Positions 1-6,577 of a DNA stretch of 16,002 nucleotides are shown here, one piece after another. Source of the stretch: DATEPR01 sp036503065 (GTDB lineage: Bacteria; Actinomycetota; Actinomycetes; Mycobacteriales; Pseudonocardiaceae); the NCBI GenBank assembly GCA_036503065.1, contig DASXXM010000446.1, positions 1 to 16,002 of the forward strand. Direction: 5' to 3'. The notes beneath the pieces were generated by a model. That model was not told where the DNA came from and ran no database searches. It worked only from the letters and a program-made list of their open reading frames with translations. How positions within the stretch are numbered: position 1 is the stretch's first letter; every line of letters starts with the position of its first letter. The position numbers were made by a program, and so were the translations under genes.

Positions 1-155
1 CCTGGCGGTCCACCGGGCTCGGAGATATCCACAGGCGGGCCGGGCGGGTCTGTGGTCGGTCGGGGGCGTCGTGTCCGATTCTTCGGGTCGACTACGGTCA
101 GCTCTGCCTCGCCCCCGCGGATACCCGACCGGCGGACCTACCTGGAGAGATCACC

Positions 156-770
156 ATGGAACTCACCGTCCACACGTTCCTCACCCTCGACGGCGTCATG
201 CAGAGCCCCGGCGCTGCCGACGAGGACTCCAGCGGCGGTTTCACGCGCGGTGGCTGGGTGGTGCCCTACTTCGACGGGGACTTCTGGACGATCGTCACCG
301 GCTGGTTCGGCCGGGCCGCGGCCATTCTGCTCGGCCGCAACACCTACACGGCGATGCACGGATTCTGGTCCACGGTCACCGACCCCGACAACGTCGTCGC
401 CGTCAAACTGAACGGGCTGCCCAAGTACGTCACCTCGACGACCCTGCGCGACCCCGAGTGGCACGGCACCACCGTCCTGCCCGACGACGTCGTCGAGCGG
501 GTACGACGCCTCAAGCAACAGCCGGGCGGCGAGCTGCAGATCCACGGCAGCTGGGCGCTGGCGCGGACACTGCATCGAGCCGGCCTCATCGACGAGTACC
601 GCCTTGTCGTCTTCCCGGTGACCGTCGGCGGCGGCAAACGGCTGTTCGGCGACGAAACCGCTCCGGCGTCCGGTTACACGTTGGTCGACTCGGCCACCAC
701 CAGCACCGGCGTCGTCTACTCGGCACTGCGGCCCGCGCCGTTCGAGGTCGGCCGGGTGGACGAACGATGA
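156..770 (+). CDS. Dihydrofolate reductase-family (RibD C-terminal domain) protein
   Basis: A 204-residue protein of the RibD-C/DHFR-fold family of pyridine-nucleotide-dependent reductases, common in actinomycetes; the substrate of this paralogue cannot be read from sequence. It opens with the typical strand and turn MELTVHTFLTLDGVMQSPG. It then shows the cofactor-side motif LLGRNTYTAMHGFW (about residues 54-67), KYVTSTTL, and a C-terminal LQIHGSWALARTLHRAGLIDEYRL followed by PVTVGGGKRLF, all hallmarks of the family. The length equals a single complete domain with no deaminase half, so it is not a bifunctional RibD. The ATG at 156 has GGAGAG about seven bases upstream. It stands alone on the + strand and its stop lies 10 bases from the stop of the convergent next gene. 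Family assignment is firm; any specific role such as riboflavin synthesis or folate reduction is not supported. Confidence 0.88.
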   Translation: MELTVHTFLTLDGVMQSPGAADEDSSGGFTRGGWVVPYFDGDFWTIVTGWFGRAAAILLGRNTYTAMHGFWSTVTDPDNVVAVKLNGLPKYVTSTTLRDPEWHGTTVLPDDVVERVRRLKQQPGGELQIHGSWALARTLHRAGLIDEYRLVVFPVTVGGGKRLFGDETAPASGYTLVDSATTSTGVVYSALRPAPFEVGRVDER

Positions 771-780
771 CCCGTGCGAG

Positions 781-1599
781 TCAGCCGGCCGGGCGCTCGC
801 CGTTGAGCCGGGCGATGTAGCGCTCGGCGGAGCGCCGGATCGCGGCCGGCCCGTCGCGCAGGACGACGCGGCCCCACCAACCGCCGTAGACGCGGTCGAA
901 GTCGAACCGCTCGACCCGCCGCGCGATGTCGCGGATGGTGGCCTCGTCAAGGGGGATCAGGTTCGGGTAGCTCCACATGAAGCTGACCCACTCCCGGTCC
1001 GGCACCACGGTGATCGTGTCGCCGGTGAGCAGGGCGCCACGGCCGGCCGAGCCTGCTGGCCAGTGCAGCACGGCGGCGCCGTCGAAATGCCCGCCGATCC
1101 GCGCCACCGTCACGCCCGGCACCGGTTCGGTGTCCTCGTCGAACAGTTCGACGCGTGGCGACGGCCGTTGGATCCACCGCTGGTCGGCGCGCGGGATGAG
1201 GATGCGCGCGTCGAACTCGTCGGCGAACTCGACGTTGGCGGCGTAGAAGTGCGGATGCGACATGCAGATCGCGGCGATGCCGCCGAGATCCCGAATCCGC
1301 CGGGTCGCCGTCTCGTCGAGCAGCGAGACGCAGTCCCACAGCACGTTGCCGTGCGGCGTGCGCACCAGCAGTGCCCGTTGCCCGATCGCGAACGCGGGCT
1401 CGACGCCGATGCCGACCAGACCGGGTTCCTCCTCGCGCAGTGTCGTGGCGTGGTCGCGAGCCAGTTCGGCCATGGTGGTCCACCGCTGGCCGTCCCAGCC
1501 CACGTACTGGCGTTCGTCCTGGCAGATCGGACACGCTGCCGGCGGCCGGTCGGTGTCCGGGTACTGCACGCCGCAGGTGGCGCAGATCCAGGCGGGCAT
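781..1599 (-). CDS. MBL-fold metallo-hydrolase with N-terminal zinc ribbon
   Basis: A 272-residue protein. The first 30 residues form a rubredoxin-like zinc ribbon with two CxxC knuckles (C6, C9, C23, C26). A metallo-beta-lactamase fold follows. The usual HxHxDH metal motif reads MSHPHFYAAN (H115, H117), so the Asp-His half is missing. The second-site residues are present as GGHFDGAAVLHW (H171) and LLTGDT (D194). Such MBL proteins hydrolyse esters or thioesters or act as sulfur dioxygenases; the altered motif makes the metal count and the reaction uncertain. I recall related bacterial and plant proteins that also carry SHPHYY-type motifs, so this may define a subfamily rather than decay. The ATG at 1599 is preceded by AGGAAGGA with a nine-base spacer. 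It is the last gene of the minus-strand block, 64 bases after the FAD oxidoreductase gene, with an inverted repeat in the gap. Confidence 0.85.
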   Translation of the reverse strand: MPAWICATCGVQYPDTDRPPAACPICQDERQYVGWDGQRWTTMAELARDHATTLREEEPGLVGIGVEPAFAIGQRALLVRTPHGNVLWDCVSLLDETATRRIRDLGGIAAICMSHPHFYAANVEFADEFDARILIPRADQRWIQRPSPRVELFDEDTEPVPGVTVARIGGHFDGAAVLHWPAGSAGRGALLTGDTITVVPDREWVSFMWSYPNLIPLDEATIRDIARRVERFDFDRVYGGWWGRVVLRDGPAAIRRSAERYIARLNGERPAG

Positions 1600-1635
1600 C
1601 GGGCCGCGTCCTTCCTGCCGGTACGCACGGCTGTG

Positions 1636-1656
1636 TCGTCACCACCGTAGTGACGA
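1636..1656. promoter_or_regulatory. Inverted repeat ahead of the MBL gene
   Basis: A perfect 7-bp inverted repeat, TCGTCAC then a 7-base spacer then GTGACGA, lies in the 64-base gap between the FAD oxidoreductase stop and the MBL-hydrolase start. Its near edge is 36 bases upstream of the MBL ATG. The dyad with one-turn-scale spacing could bind a dimeric regulator, or form a weak RNA hairpin between the two genes. There is no T-run after it in either direction, so it is not a canonical intrinsic terminator. Confidence 0.4.
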
Positions 1657-1663
1657 AACGCGT

Positions 1664-2818
1664 TCACACCACGTTGACTTCGGCCCTGGGTGCGTTGTGC
1701 GCGAACCGTTCCGCGCGCAGGGGAGTGACGTCCACGAAGGGCGTGCGGCCGAGATGGAGGTCGCGCACGACCTCGCCGACGGCCGGACCCTGCAGGAACC
1801 CGTGGCCGGAGAAGCCGGTCGCGTACAGGAACCGGGACGGCGACGCGGCCTCGCCGATCAGCGCGTTGTGATCCGGCGTGACCTCGTAGAGGCCGGCCCA
1901 GCCACCGGTGACACCGACGTCGAGCAGTGCGGGCGCCCTGCGCCGCACGGCCTCGGACAGCAGCGGGAGCCAGTCGTCGGACCGGTCGGTGCGGAAGCCG
2001 ACCGCTTCCGCCGGATCGGAGATGCCCATCAGCAACCCGCGGCCCTCGCCGTGGAAGTAGAACGTCGACGTGAAGTCGATCGTCATCGGCACGTCCGGTG
2101 GCAGGGCCGGGATGGCCTCGGTGACGGCGATCTGGCGGCGCAGCGGGGAGACCGGCAGGTCGACGCCGACCATCGCGCCGACGTGCCGGGACCACGCGCC
2201 GGCCGCGCAGATCACGCTGTTGGTGCGGATCGGGCCGCGGGACGTCCGCACCGCGACGATCTCGTCGCCGCGGGTGTCGACGTCGTGCACCTCGCACTGC
2301 CGCACCAGGGTCGCGCCGTGCCGGCGGGCGCCCGCGGCATAGCCGTGCACCACCGCCTCGGGGGTGCAGTAGCCGTCGTCCGGGGAGAACGCCGCGCCGA
2401 CCAGACCTTCAACGCTGATCAGCGGTGACAGCCGGTGTGCCTCGGCGGGGCTGATCAGGCGGCTTGGCACGCCGAAACTGTTCTGCAGCGCGACGTTCGC
2501 CTCGAAGGTGGCCAGGTCGGCCTGCGTCGACAACAGGAACAGGTAGCCGGCGCGGTGCAGCCCGATGTCGTGCCCGGGCTCGTCGCCGAACCGGGCGAAG
2601 GCCGCCAGGCTGCGCTGGCCGAGCTGGATGTTGAGCTCGTCGGAGAACTGGGCCCGCACACCGCCTGCCGCCCGGGACGTCGACCCGGCCGCCAGCGTGT
2701 CCCGTTCGACCAGCACCACGTCCGGGACGCCGGCCTTCGCCAGGTGGTAGGCGATGCTCGTGCCCATCACCCCGCCGCCGATGATCACCGTGCTCGCGGT
2801 CGCCGGCAGCGGCGTCAC
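1664..2818 (-). CDS. FAD-dependent oxidoreductase, DAO family (SoxB/D-amino acid dehydrogenase-like)
   Basis: A 384-residue flavoprotein of the DAO family, which oxidises C-N bonds of amino or imino acids (sarcosine, D-amino acids, proline analogues, glycine) to imines. The FAD-binding Rossmann motif is at the N terminus, VIIGGGVMGTSIAYHLAK (about residues 11-28), followed by the acidic VLVERD strand and STSRAAGGVRAQF. The C-terminal flavin-contact segments GWAGLYEVTPDHNALIGE and ATGFSGHGFLQGPAVGE resemble sarcosine-oxidase beta and proline-dehydrogenase beta subunits. No alpha, gamma or delta partner subunit is in the window, so it is probably a single-chain enzyme. I chose the GTG at 2818 because it overlaps the upstream gene's TGA as GTGA and places the Rossmann strand near residue 11. 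An open frame continues further upstream, but it only shadows the neighbour. The overlap implies translational coupling with the OCD-family gene. The exact substrate is unknown. Confidence 0.87.
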   Translation of the reverse strand: MTPLPATASTVIIGGGVMGTSIAYHLAKAGVPDVVLVERDTLAAGSTSRAAGGVRAQFSDELNIQLGQRSLAAFARFGDEPGHDIGLHRAGYLFLLSTQADLATFEANVALQNSFGVPSRLISPAEAHRLSPLISVEGLVGAAFSPDDGYCTPEAVVHGYAAGARRHGATLVRQCEVHDVDTRGDEIVAVRTSRGPIRTNSVICAAGAWSRHVGAMVGVDLPVSPLRRQIAVTEAIPALPPDVPMTIDFTSTFYFHGEGRGLLMGISDPAEAVGFRTDRSDDWLPLLSEAVRRRAPALLDVGVTGGWAGLYEVTPDHNALIGEAASPSRFLYATGFSGHGFLQGPAVGEVVRDLHLGRTPFVDVTPLRAERFAHNAPRAEVNVV

Positions 2819-3783
2819 TGCGAGGCCCCCGCGGCGCGCACCGCGGCCCAGGCCACCGCCGCGTCCTGGATGCCGAGCCCGACGCTGTTGTAGAACACGA
2901 TGTCGTCCTCGGCGCACCGCCCGGTGCGGTCGCCCGCCAGCACGGCGCCCAGCGGTACCAGATCCGCCACGGCGAGTGCGCCGGCCGCGATGGCGGTGAC
3001 GATCGGCCCGGCGTGGCTCGCTGCCGTGGCCGGATCGTCCACCACCACGGTCGCGGCTCGGCGGACCGTCGCGGCGTCGACCTCGGCCCGGTCCGGCTCG
3101 AACGAGCCGATGCTGACCACCGTGCACCCGGGCGCCAGCCACGAGCCGTCGAGCACGGGCGCGGTGGCCAGGGTGCAGGTGGCCACGATCGGCAGGCCCG
3201 CGACGGCTGCCTTGGGGTCGTCGGCCGCGCGGACCGGGATGCCGAGTTCGGCGGTGAGCTCGGCGGCGGCGCGGGCGCGTCGCGCCGGATCGGGACTCCA
3301 GACGGCGACGGTCCGCAGCGGCCGCACCCTGGCAATGGCGCGGACGTGCGCGCGGGCCTGCACACCGGAGCCGAGCACGCCCAGGTCGGTGGCGTCGGCG
3401 CGGGCCAGCGCGTCGATCGCGACAGCGCTGCCCGCGGCGGTGCGCAGCGTCGTCAGCGCCGCGCCGTCCAGCAACGCGACGGGCGACCCGGTCGTCGGGT
3501 CGAACACGATCACCAGCGCCGAGACGCTGGGCAGGCCGAGCGACGGGTTCCCCGGATTGACACTGCCGATCTTGGCGATGGCACCGGTGTCGGCCGACAG
3601 CCGCGCGAGGTAGCCGAACACGACACTGTCGTCGAACCGACTGGCGTGCATGATCTTCGCGGGCAGGTCGACCGTCCCGCGCCACAGTGCGGTGAACGCC
3701 TCCCGCTGCGACCGTGCCACGGTGTCCAGGTCCAGCAGGCGGTGGATGTCGTTCCCAGTCAGGTGACGCAGCTCCGATGGCAT
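2815..3783 (-). CDS. Ornithine cyclodeaminase/mu-crystallin family protein (possible ketimine reductase)
   Basis: A 322-residue NAD(P)-dependent protein of the OCD/mu-crystallin family. The conserved substrate-side stretch AKIGSVNPGNPSLGLPSV holds the family lysine (K71). PVALLDGAALTTLRTAAGSAVA and the dinucleotide motif LGVLGSGVQARAHV (about residues 136-147) follow, and FYNSVGLGIQDAAVA closes the fold. The loop that in true ornithine cyclodeaminase reads roughly GGDxPGKTEL, carrying the catalytic Asp, is here IGSFEPDRAEVD (about 224-235). That pattern is closer, from memory, to mu-crystallin and pyrroline-2-carboxylate reductases. A reductase of cyclic or N-substituted imines is therefore more likely than a deaminase. 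The ATG at 3783 has GAGGAG six bases upstream. A TTG at 3804 is in frame, but it would place that Shine-Dalgarno inside the coding region. It overlaps the next gene by four bases. Confidence 0.88.
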   Translation of the reverse strand: MPSELRHLTGNDIHRLLDLDTVARSQREAFTALWRGTVDLPAKIMHASRFDDSVVFGYLARLSADTGAIAKIGSVNPGNPSLGLPSVSALVIVFDPTTGSPVALLDGAALTTLRTAAGSAVAIDALARADATDLGVLGSGVQARAHVRAIARVRPLRTVAVWSPDPARRARAAAELTAELGIPVRAADDPKAAVAGLPIVATCTLATAPVLDGSWLAPGCTVVSIGSFEPDRAEVDAATVRRAATVVVDDPATAASHAGPIVTAIAAGALAVADLVPLGAVLAGDRTGRCAEDDIVFYNSVGLGIQDAAVAWAAVRAAGASQ

Positions 3784-3889
3784 CCGGTACTCCTCGGGCG
3801 GCAAGGGGTGTCAGCCGGCTACTTCGTTGAATGAGTGAAGAAAACCGCCCCGCATTCTTGAGATGTGCACCGAAGCGTTATATACGCGC
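3784..3889 (-). promoter_or_regulatory. AT-rich intergenic region, possible promoter for the OCD-FAD gene pair
   Basis: This 106-base gap separates the MIP-channel stop from the OCD-family start on the same strand. It is distinctly less GC-rich than its surroundings, especially 3826-3885. On the minus strand a TATAAC hexamer (3877-3882) sits inside GCGTTATATACGC and could serve as a -10 element, giving a leader of roughly 85 bases. I see no good -35 at 17-18 bases. Imperfect dyad symmetry occurs at 3823-3839 (TTCGTTGAATGAGTGAA). No terminator hairpin with a T-run follows the channel gene. A promoter call is tentative. Confidence 0.3.
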
Positions 3890-4573
3890 TCACTTGTCGT
3901 CCGGGTTGAGCGCGCGGAACGCGAAACCGGCGCCGGCACCCGCGACGACCTGCACCACCAGGTAGATCCACACCGTCGACCACGCGAACAGGCCGCCTGC
4001 GGCGCCGCCGAGCGCGACGGCCGGGTTGAACACGCCGCCGGAGATCCCGCCGACCGCGAACGCGCCTGCCGCGACGGTGAAACCGATCGCCAGGCCGAAG
4101 AAGCCGTTGCCCGGCTGGTCCTTGCTCGTGGCGACGTTCAGCACCACGTAGGCCAGGGCGAAGGTGAACAGCAGTTCCACCAGGGCGGCGGCCAGGAAGG
4201 CATGACCGGACAGATGCAGCGTCTTGACCGTCGGCGGGGCCACGATCGCGTTGGCGACCAGCCCGGCGATCACGCCCGCGACGAGTTGCGAGATCCAGTA
4301 CCCGATGGCCTCGCCCAGCACGATCCGACCGCGTAACAGCACCGCCACGGTAACGGCGGGGTTGTAGTGTCCGCCGGAGATGTGCCCACCTGCGTAGATC
4401 ATCACCATCAGAACCGCGCCGGCCGCCAATGGCGTGAACGCGCCGCCGCTCAACACGCTGGTGGCAACTGTGAATACGAGGAAGAACGTCCCGATCGCCT
4501 CGACGACGTACTTCCGGCCCGCGACCGCCCATGGGGCGATGGGCGCCGCCGTCCGGGTTTTACCGTCCGCCAT
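3890..4573 (-). CDS. MIP-family (aquaporin-like) channel with atypical selectivity filter
   Basis: A 227-residue integral membrane protein with six hydrophobic helices and both pore loops of the major intrinsic protein family: SGGHYNPAVT (NPA at 71-73) and SGGVFNPAVALG (NPA at 183-185). These channels pass water or small neutral solutes such as glycerol, ammonia or metalloid acids. Aligned by the NPA motifs to E. coli AqpZ, whose filter is Phe43, His174, Thr183, Arg189, the matching residues here are A51, A171, G180 and V186. The near-universal arginine after the second NPA is thus valine. This predicts a wide, apolar pore rather than a strict water channel. The ATG at 4573 follows GGGAGA by seven to eight bases. 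An in-frame ATG at 4591 lacks a ribosome site. It lies 62 bases after the GntR gene and upstream of the OCD-FAD pair, suggesting a shared transcript. Confidence 0.9.
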   Translation of the reverse strand: MADGKTRTAAPIAPWAVAGRKYVVEAIGTFFLVFTVATSVLSGGAFTPLAAGAVLMVMIYAGGHISGGHYNPAVTVAVLLRGRIVLGEAIGYWISQLVAGVIAGLVANAIVAPPTVKTLHLSGHAFLAAALVELLFTFALAYVVLNVATSKDQPGNGFFGLAIGFTVAAGAFAVGGISGGVFNPAVALGGAAGGLFAWSTVWIYLVVQVVAGAGAGFAFRALNPDDK

Positions 4574-4635
4574 CTGCTTTCTCCCTTGCATCGAGGTACT
4601 GGCGCGGTGTGTCGCCGGGCGCAGCATAACCAGGG

Positions 4636-5406
4636 CTAAGCGTTGCCGGACGTGGCTATGGTGAGTTGGTATCCGGCGCCTGCGGAGAATTCCGCGGTGA
4701 GTGCGTAGCGGTCCGCGCGGACCAGGGTGTGGCGCCATTCGACCGGCCGGCCGCGGGAGTGGCCGAGCCGGTTGATGGAGAAAGCCGCGACGTCGTGGGC
4801 GCAGTTCAGTTGGGTGCGCTCGGCGGCGGTGGGGATGACGGCGTGGATGTCCTCGTGGCCGTGGTCGAGGCGGATACCGGTGCGGTCGGCCAGTTCCCGG
4901 TAGAGGCTGGTGTGGGTGAAGTCGGCGGCCAGCAGTGGTGCGGCGATGGCGGCGGGGAGCCAGACGCGGTCGAGGGCGAGGGACTGCTCGCCGGCAAGGC
5001 GCAGGCGTTCGAGGTAGACCAGCGGGGCGGACGCCTCGAGGTCGAGGCGTTCGGCGACCAGGGCGTCGGCGCGGGTGTCGAAGGTTCGCACGACGCTGGT
5101 CTGTGACAGGCCCGCCGCTTCGACGGAGGCGAAGAGACTGTAGAGCGCGCCCACCGGCTGCTCGATCTCCGGCGGGGGCGCCACGCGCGGCTGGCGGCCG
5201 CGTTCGGCCATGATCACCCCGTCGGCCCGTAGCTGCCGGAGCGCCTGGCGCACGGTGTGCCTGCTCACACCGTATTCCTCGACCAGGGCCAGCTCACCGG
5301 GGAACCGCGCGGCGAACTCGCCCGCGTCCAGCCTGGTCAGCAGCTCGTGCTGGAGCTGGCGCCAGAGCGGATCGGGGCCGACCCGGTCGAGCGTTCGCGT
5401 CGCCAT
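4636..5406 (-). CDS. GntR-family transcriptional regulator, HutC/UTRA type
   Basis: A 256-residue one-component regulator. Residues 10-75 form the GntR winged helix: PLWRQLQHELLTRLDAGEF, then FPGELALVEEYGVSRHTVRQALRQL as the recognition region, then the wing GVIMAERGRQPRV. The remainder is a UTRA ligand-binding domain with the typical LVYLERLRLAGEQSLALDR and SLYRELADRTGIRLDHGHE segments. This places it in the HutC subfamily, whose members sense small sugars, amino acids or their metabolites. The ATG at 5406 has AGGAGG five bases upstream. An in-frame ATG at 5427 has no ribosome site. It is divergent from the YeiH-like gene and heads the minus-strand block. Two palindromes in the shared 91-bp gap are the obvious candidate operators for autoregulation and for control of both directions. 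Confidence 0.9.
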   Translation of the reverse strand: MATRTLDRVGPDPLWRQLQHELLTRLDAGEFAARFPGELALVEEYGVSRHTVRQALRQLRADGVIMAERGRQPRVAPPPEIEQPVGALYSLFASVEAAGLSQTSVVRTFDTRADALVAERLDLEASAPLVYLERLRLAGEQSLALDRVWLPAAIAAPLLAADFTHTSLYRELADRTGIRLDHGHEDIHAVIPTAAERTQLNCAHDVAAFSINRLGHSRGRPVEWRHTLVRADRYALTAEFSAGAGYQLTIATSGNA

Positions 5407-5439
5407 GTCGCCCTCCTGGCCGACCATACCGAGTGCTCA

Positions 5440-5451
5440 ATGTACGCACAT
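5440..5451. promoter_or_regulatory. Candidate GntR operator 1 (imperfect palindrome)
   Basis: ATGTACGCACAT is a dyad with a single mismatched pair. It lies 33 bases upstream of the GntR ATG and 46 bases upstream of the YeiH-like GTG. It matches operator 2 at 11 of 12 positions, and the two sites are spaced 24 bases start to start. HutC-type GntR regulators bind short dyads of the TGTnnnnACA kind. The repeat pair and its location support this role, but the binding protein is inferred. Confidence 0.55.
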
Positions 5452-5461
5452 AGTCTACAGT

Positions 5462-5477
5462 AAATGTACGTACATTT
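5462..5477. promoter_or_regulatory. Candidate GntR operator 2 (perfect 16-bp palindrome)
   Basis: AAATGTACGTACATTT is a perfect 16-base palindrome, conspicuous in this GC-rich sequence. It lies 20 bases before the YeiH-like start and 55 bases before the GntR start. A -10-like TACAGT (5456-5461) for the + strand abuts it, so the predicted start of that transcript falls inside the palindrome and a bound repressor would block it. A TAGACT hexamer on the minus strand (5452-5457) may be the opposing -10. The site is shared with operator 1. Confidence 0.6.
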
Positions 5478-5497
5478 TGTCGGCGAGGAGGCCCGCG

Positions 5498-6577
5498 GTG
5501 GTGATCGATCCGCATCGGGACGTCGACCGGCCCGAACCGGCCCAGGCGACGCCGAGCGAGGTGCCCTGGCTGCCTCGGGTCGCGCCGGGGCTGTTGCTGA
5601 CGTCGGCGGTCGCGGCGGCGGCGACGGTCCTTGGTCGACTGGTGCCGGTCGTGGGTGGCCCGGTGTTCGCGATCGTGCTCGGGCTGCTCGCCGCGACGGT
5701 GGTGCCCGGCCTGCGCGCGGACCGCTGGGCGCCGGGGGCCGCGGTGGCGTCGAAGTCGGTACTGCAACTGTCCATTGTGGTCCTGGGCACCGGACTGTCG
5801 CTGGGGCAGGTGTTCCGGGTCGGCGGGCAGTCACTGCCGGTGCTGCTCGGTACCCTTGCCGTCGCGCTGGGCGGCGCCTGGCTGTTCGGGCGGTGGCTCG
5901 GGGTGCGCGGGGCGACCCAGATCCTGATCGGCGTCGGCACCGGCATCTGCGGCGCGTCGGCCATCGCGGCCACCACCGCCGTCATCCGGGCCAGGCAGGC
6001 GGAGGTCGCCTACGCGATCAGCACGATCTTCACGTTCAACATCGCCGCCGTGCTGCTGTTCCCGCCGATCGGGCGCCTGCTCGGGCTGAGCCCGCACTCG
6101 TTCGGCCTGTGGGCCGGCACGGCGATCAACGACACGTCCTCTGTGGTCGCCGCCGCGTACCCCTACGGCGGGGGCGCCGGTTCCTACGGCATCGTCGTGA
6201 AACTGACCCGCACCCTGATGCTGATCCCGATCGTGATCGTGCTGGCGATCCGCACCGCCGGCAAACAGGGGAGCGCTTCGCGTTCCCGGTTCAGCCTGCG
6301 CGGGCTGCCATGGCGCAGGCTGGTCCCGGCGTTCCTGGTCGGGTTCGTCGTCGCCGCGGCACTCGACAGTGTCGGCGCGATCCCGGCCGGCTGGCATCCG
6401 GCGCTCGCCACCCTGGGCACGTTCCTGATCACCACCGCGCTCGCCGGGATCGGGTTGGCACTGCGACCGGGCGACCTGCGCCGGGCCGGCCACCGCCCAC
6501 TCCTGCTCGGCGGTCTACTGTGGATCGCCGTCGCGGCCACCAGCCTCGGCCTGCAGGCGGTGACCGGCACGCTCTGA
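5498..6577 (+). CDS. YeiH/UPF0324-family putative sulfate/anion exporter
   Basis: A 359-residue polytopic membrane protein of the UPF0324 (YeiH) family, annotated in databases as putative sulfate exporters; the true substrate is not established. After a short hydrophilic N terminus come about ten hydrophobic helices. The family core LIGVGTGICGASAIAATT, YAISTIFTFNIAAVLLFPP and the very characteristic GLWAGTAINDTSSVVAAA are present. KLTRTLMLIPIVIVLA follows, then a second half ending in ALRPGDLR and the last helix. The GTG at 5498 has GAGGAGG six bases upstream; the GTG at 5501 is an equally in-frame alternative. An open frame extends upstream to 5210, but that part is antisense to the GntR gene. 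Candidate operators at 5440-5477 precede it. It ends with TGA directly abutting the TCA (reverse TGA) of the methyltransferase gene. Confidence 0.9.
   Translation: MVIDPHRDVDRPEPAQATPSEVPWLPRVAPGLLLTSAVAAAATVLGRLVPVVGGPVFAIVLGLLAATVVPGLRADRWAPGAAVASKSVLQLSIVVLGTGLSLGQVFRVGGQSLPVLLGTLAVALGGAWLFGRWLGVRGATQILIGVGTGICGASAIAATTAVIRARQAEVAYAISTIFTFNIAAVLLFPPIGRLLGLSPHSFGLWAGTAINDTSSVVAAAYPYGGGAGSYGIVVKLTRTLMLIPIVIVLAIRTAGKQGSASRSRFSLRGLPWRRLVPAFLVGFVVAAALDSVGAIPAGWHPALATLGTFLITTALAGIGLALRPGDLRRAGHRPLLLGGLLWIAVAATSLGLQAVTGTL

Noticed and set aside
2819..3685. N-terminal extension of the FAD oxidoreductase frame
   Set aside because: The extension is out of frame with the well-supported OCD-family gene and has Arg-rich shadow composition. 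The GTG at 2818 with the GTGA overlap is a better start.
1664..3783. Heteromeric sarcosine oxidase operon
   Set aside because: Only a SoxB-like chain is present. No alpha, gamma or delta subunit or glyA/purU neighbour is in the window.
3784..3804. TTG start at 3804 for the OCD-family protein
   Set aside because: The GAGGAG that best explains initiation would fall inside the coding sequence. The ATG at 3783 is correctly spaced from it.
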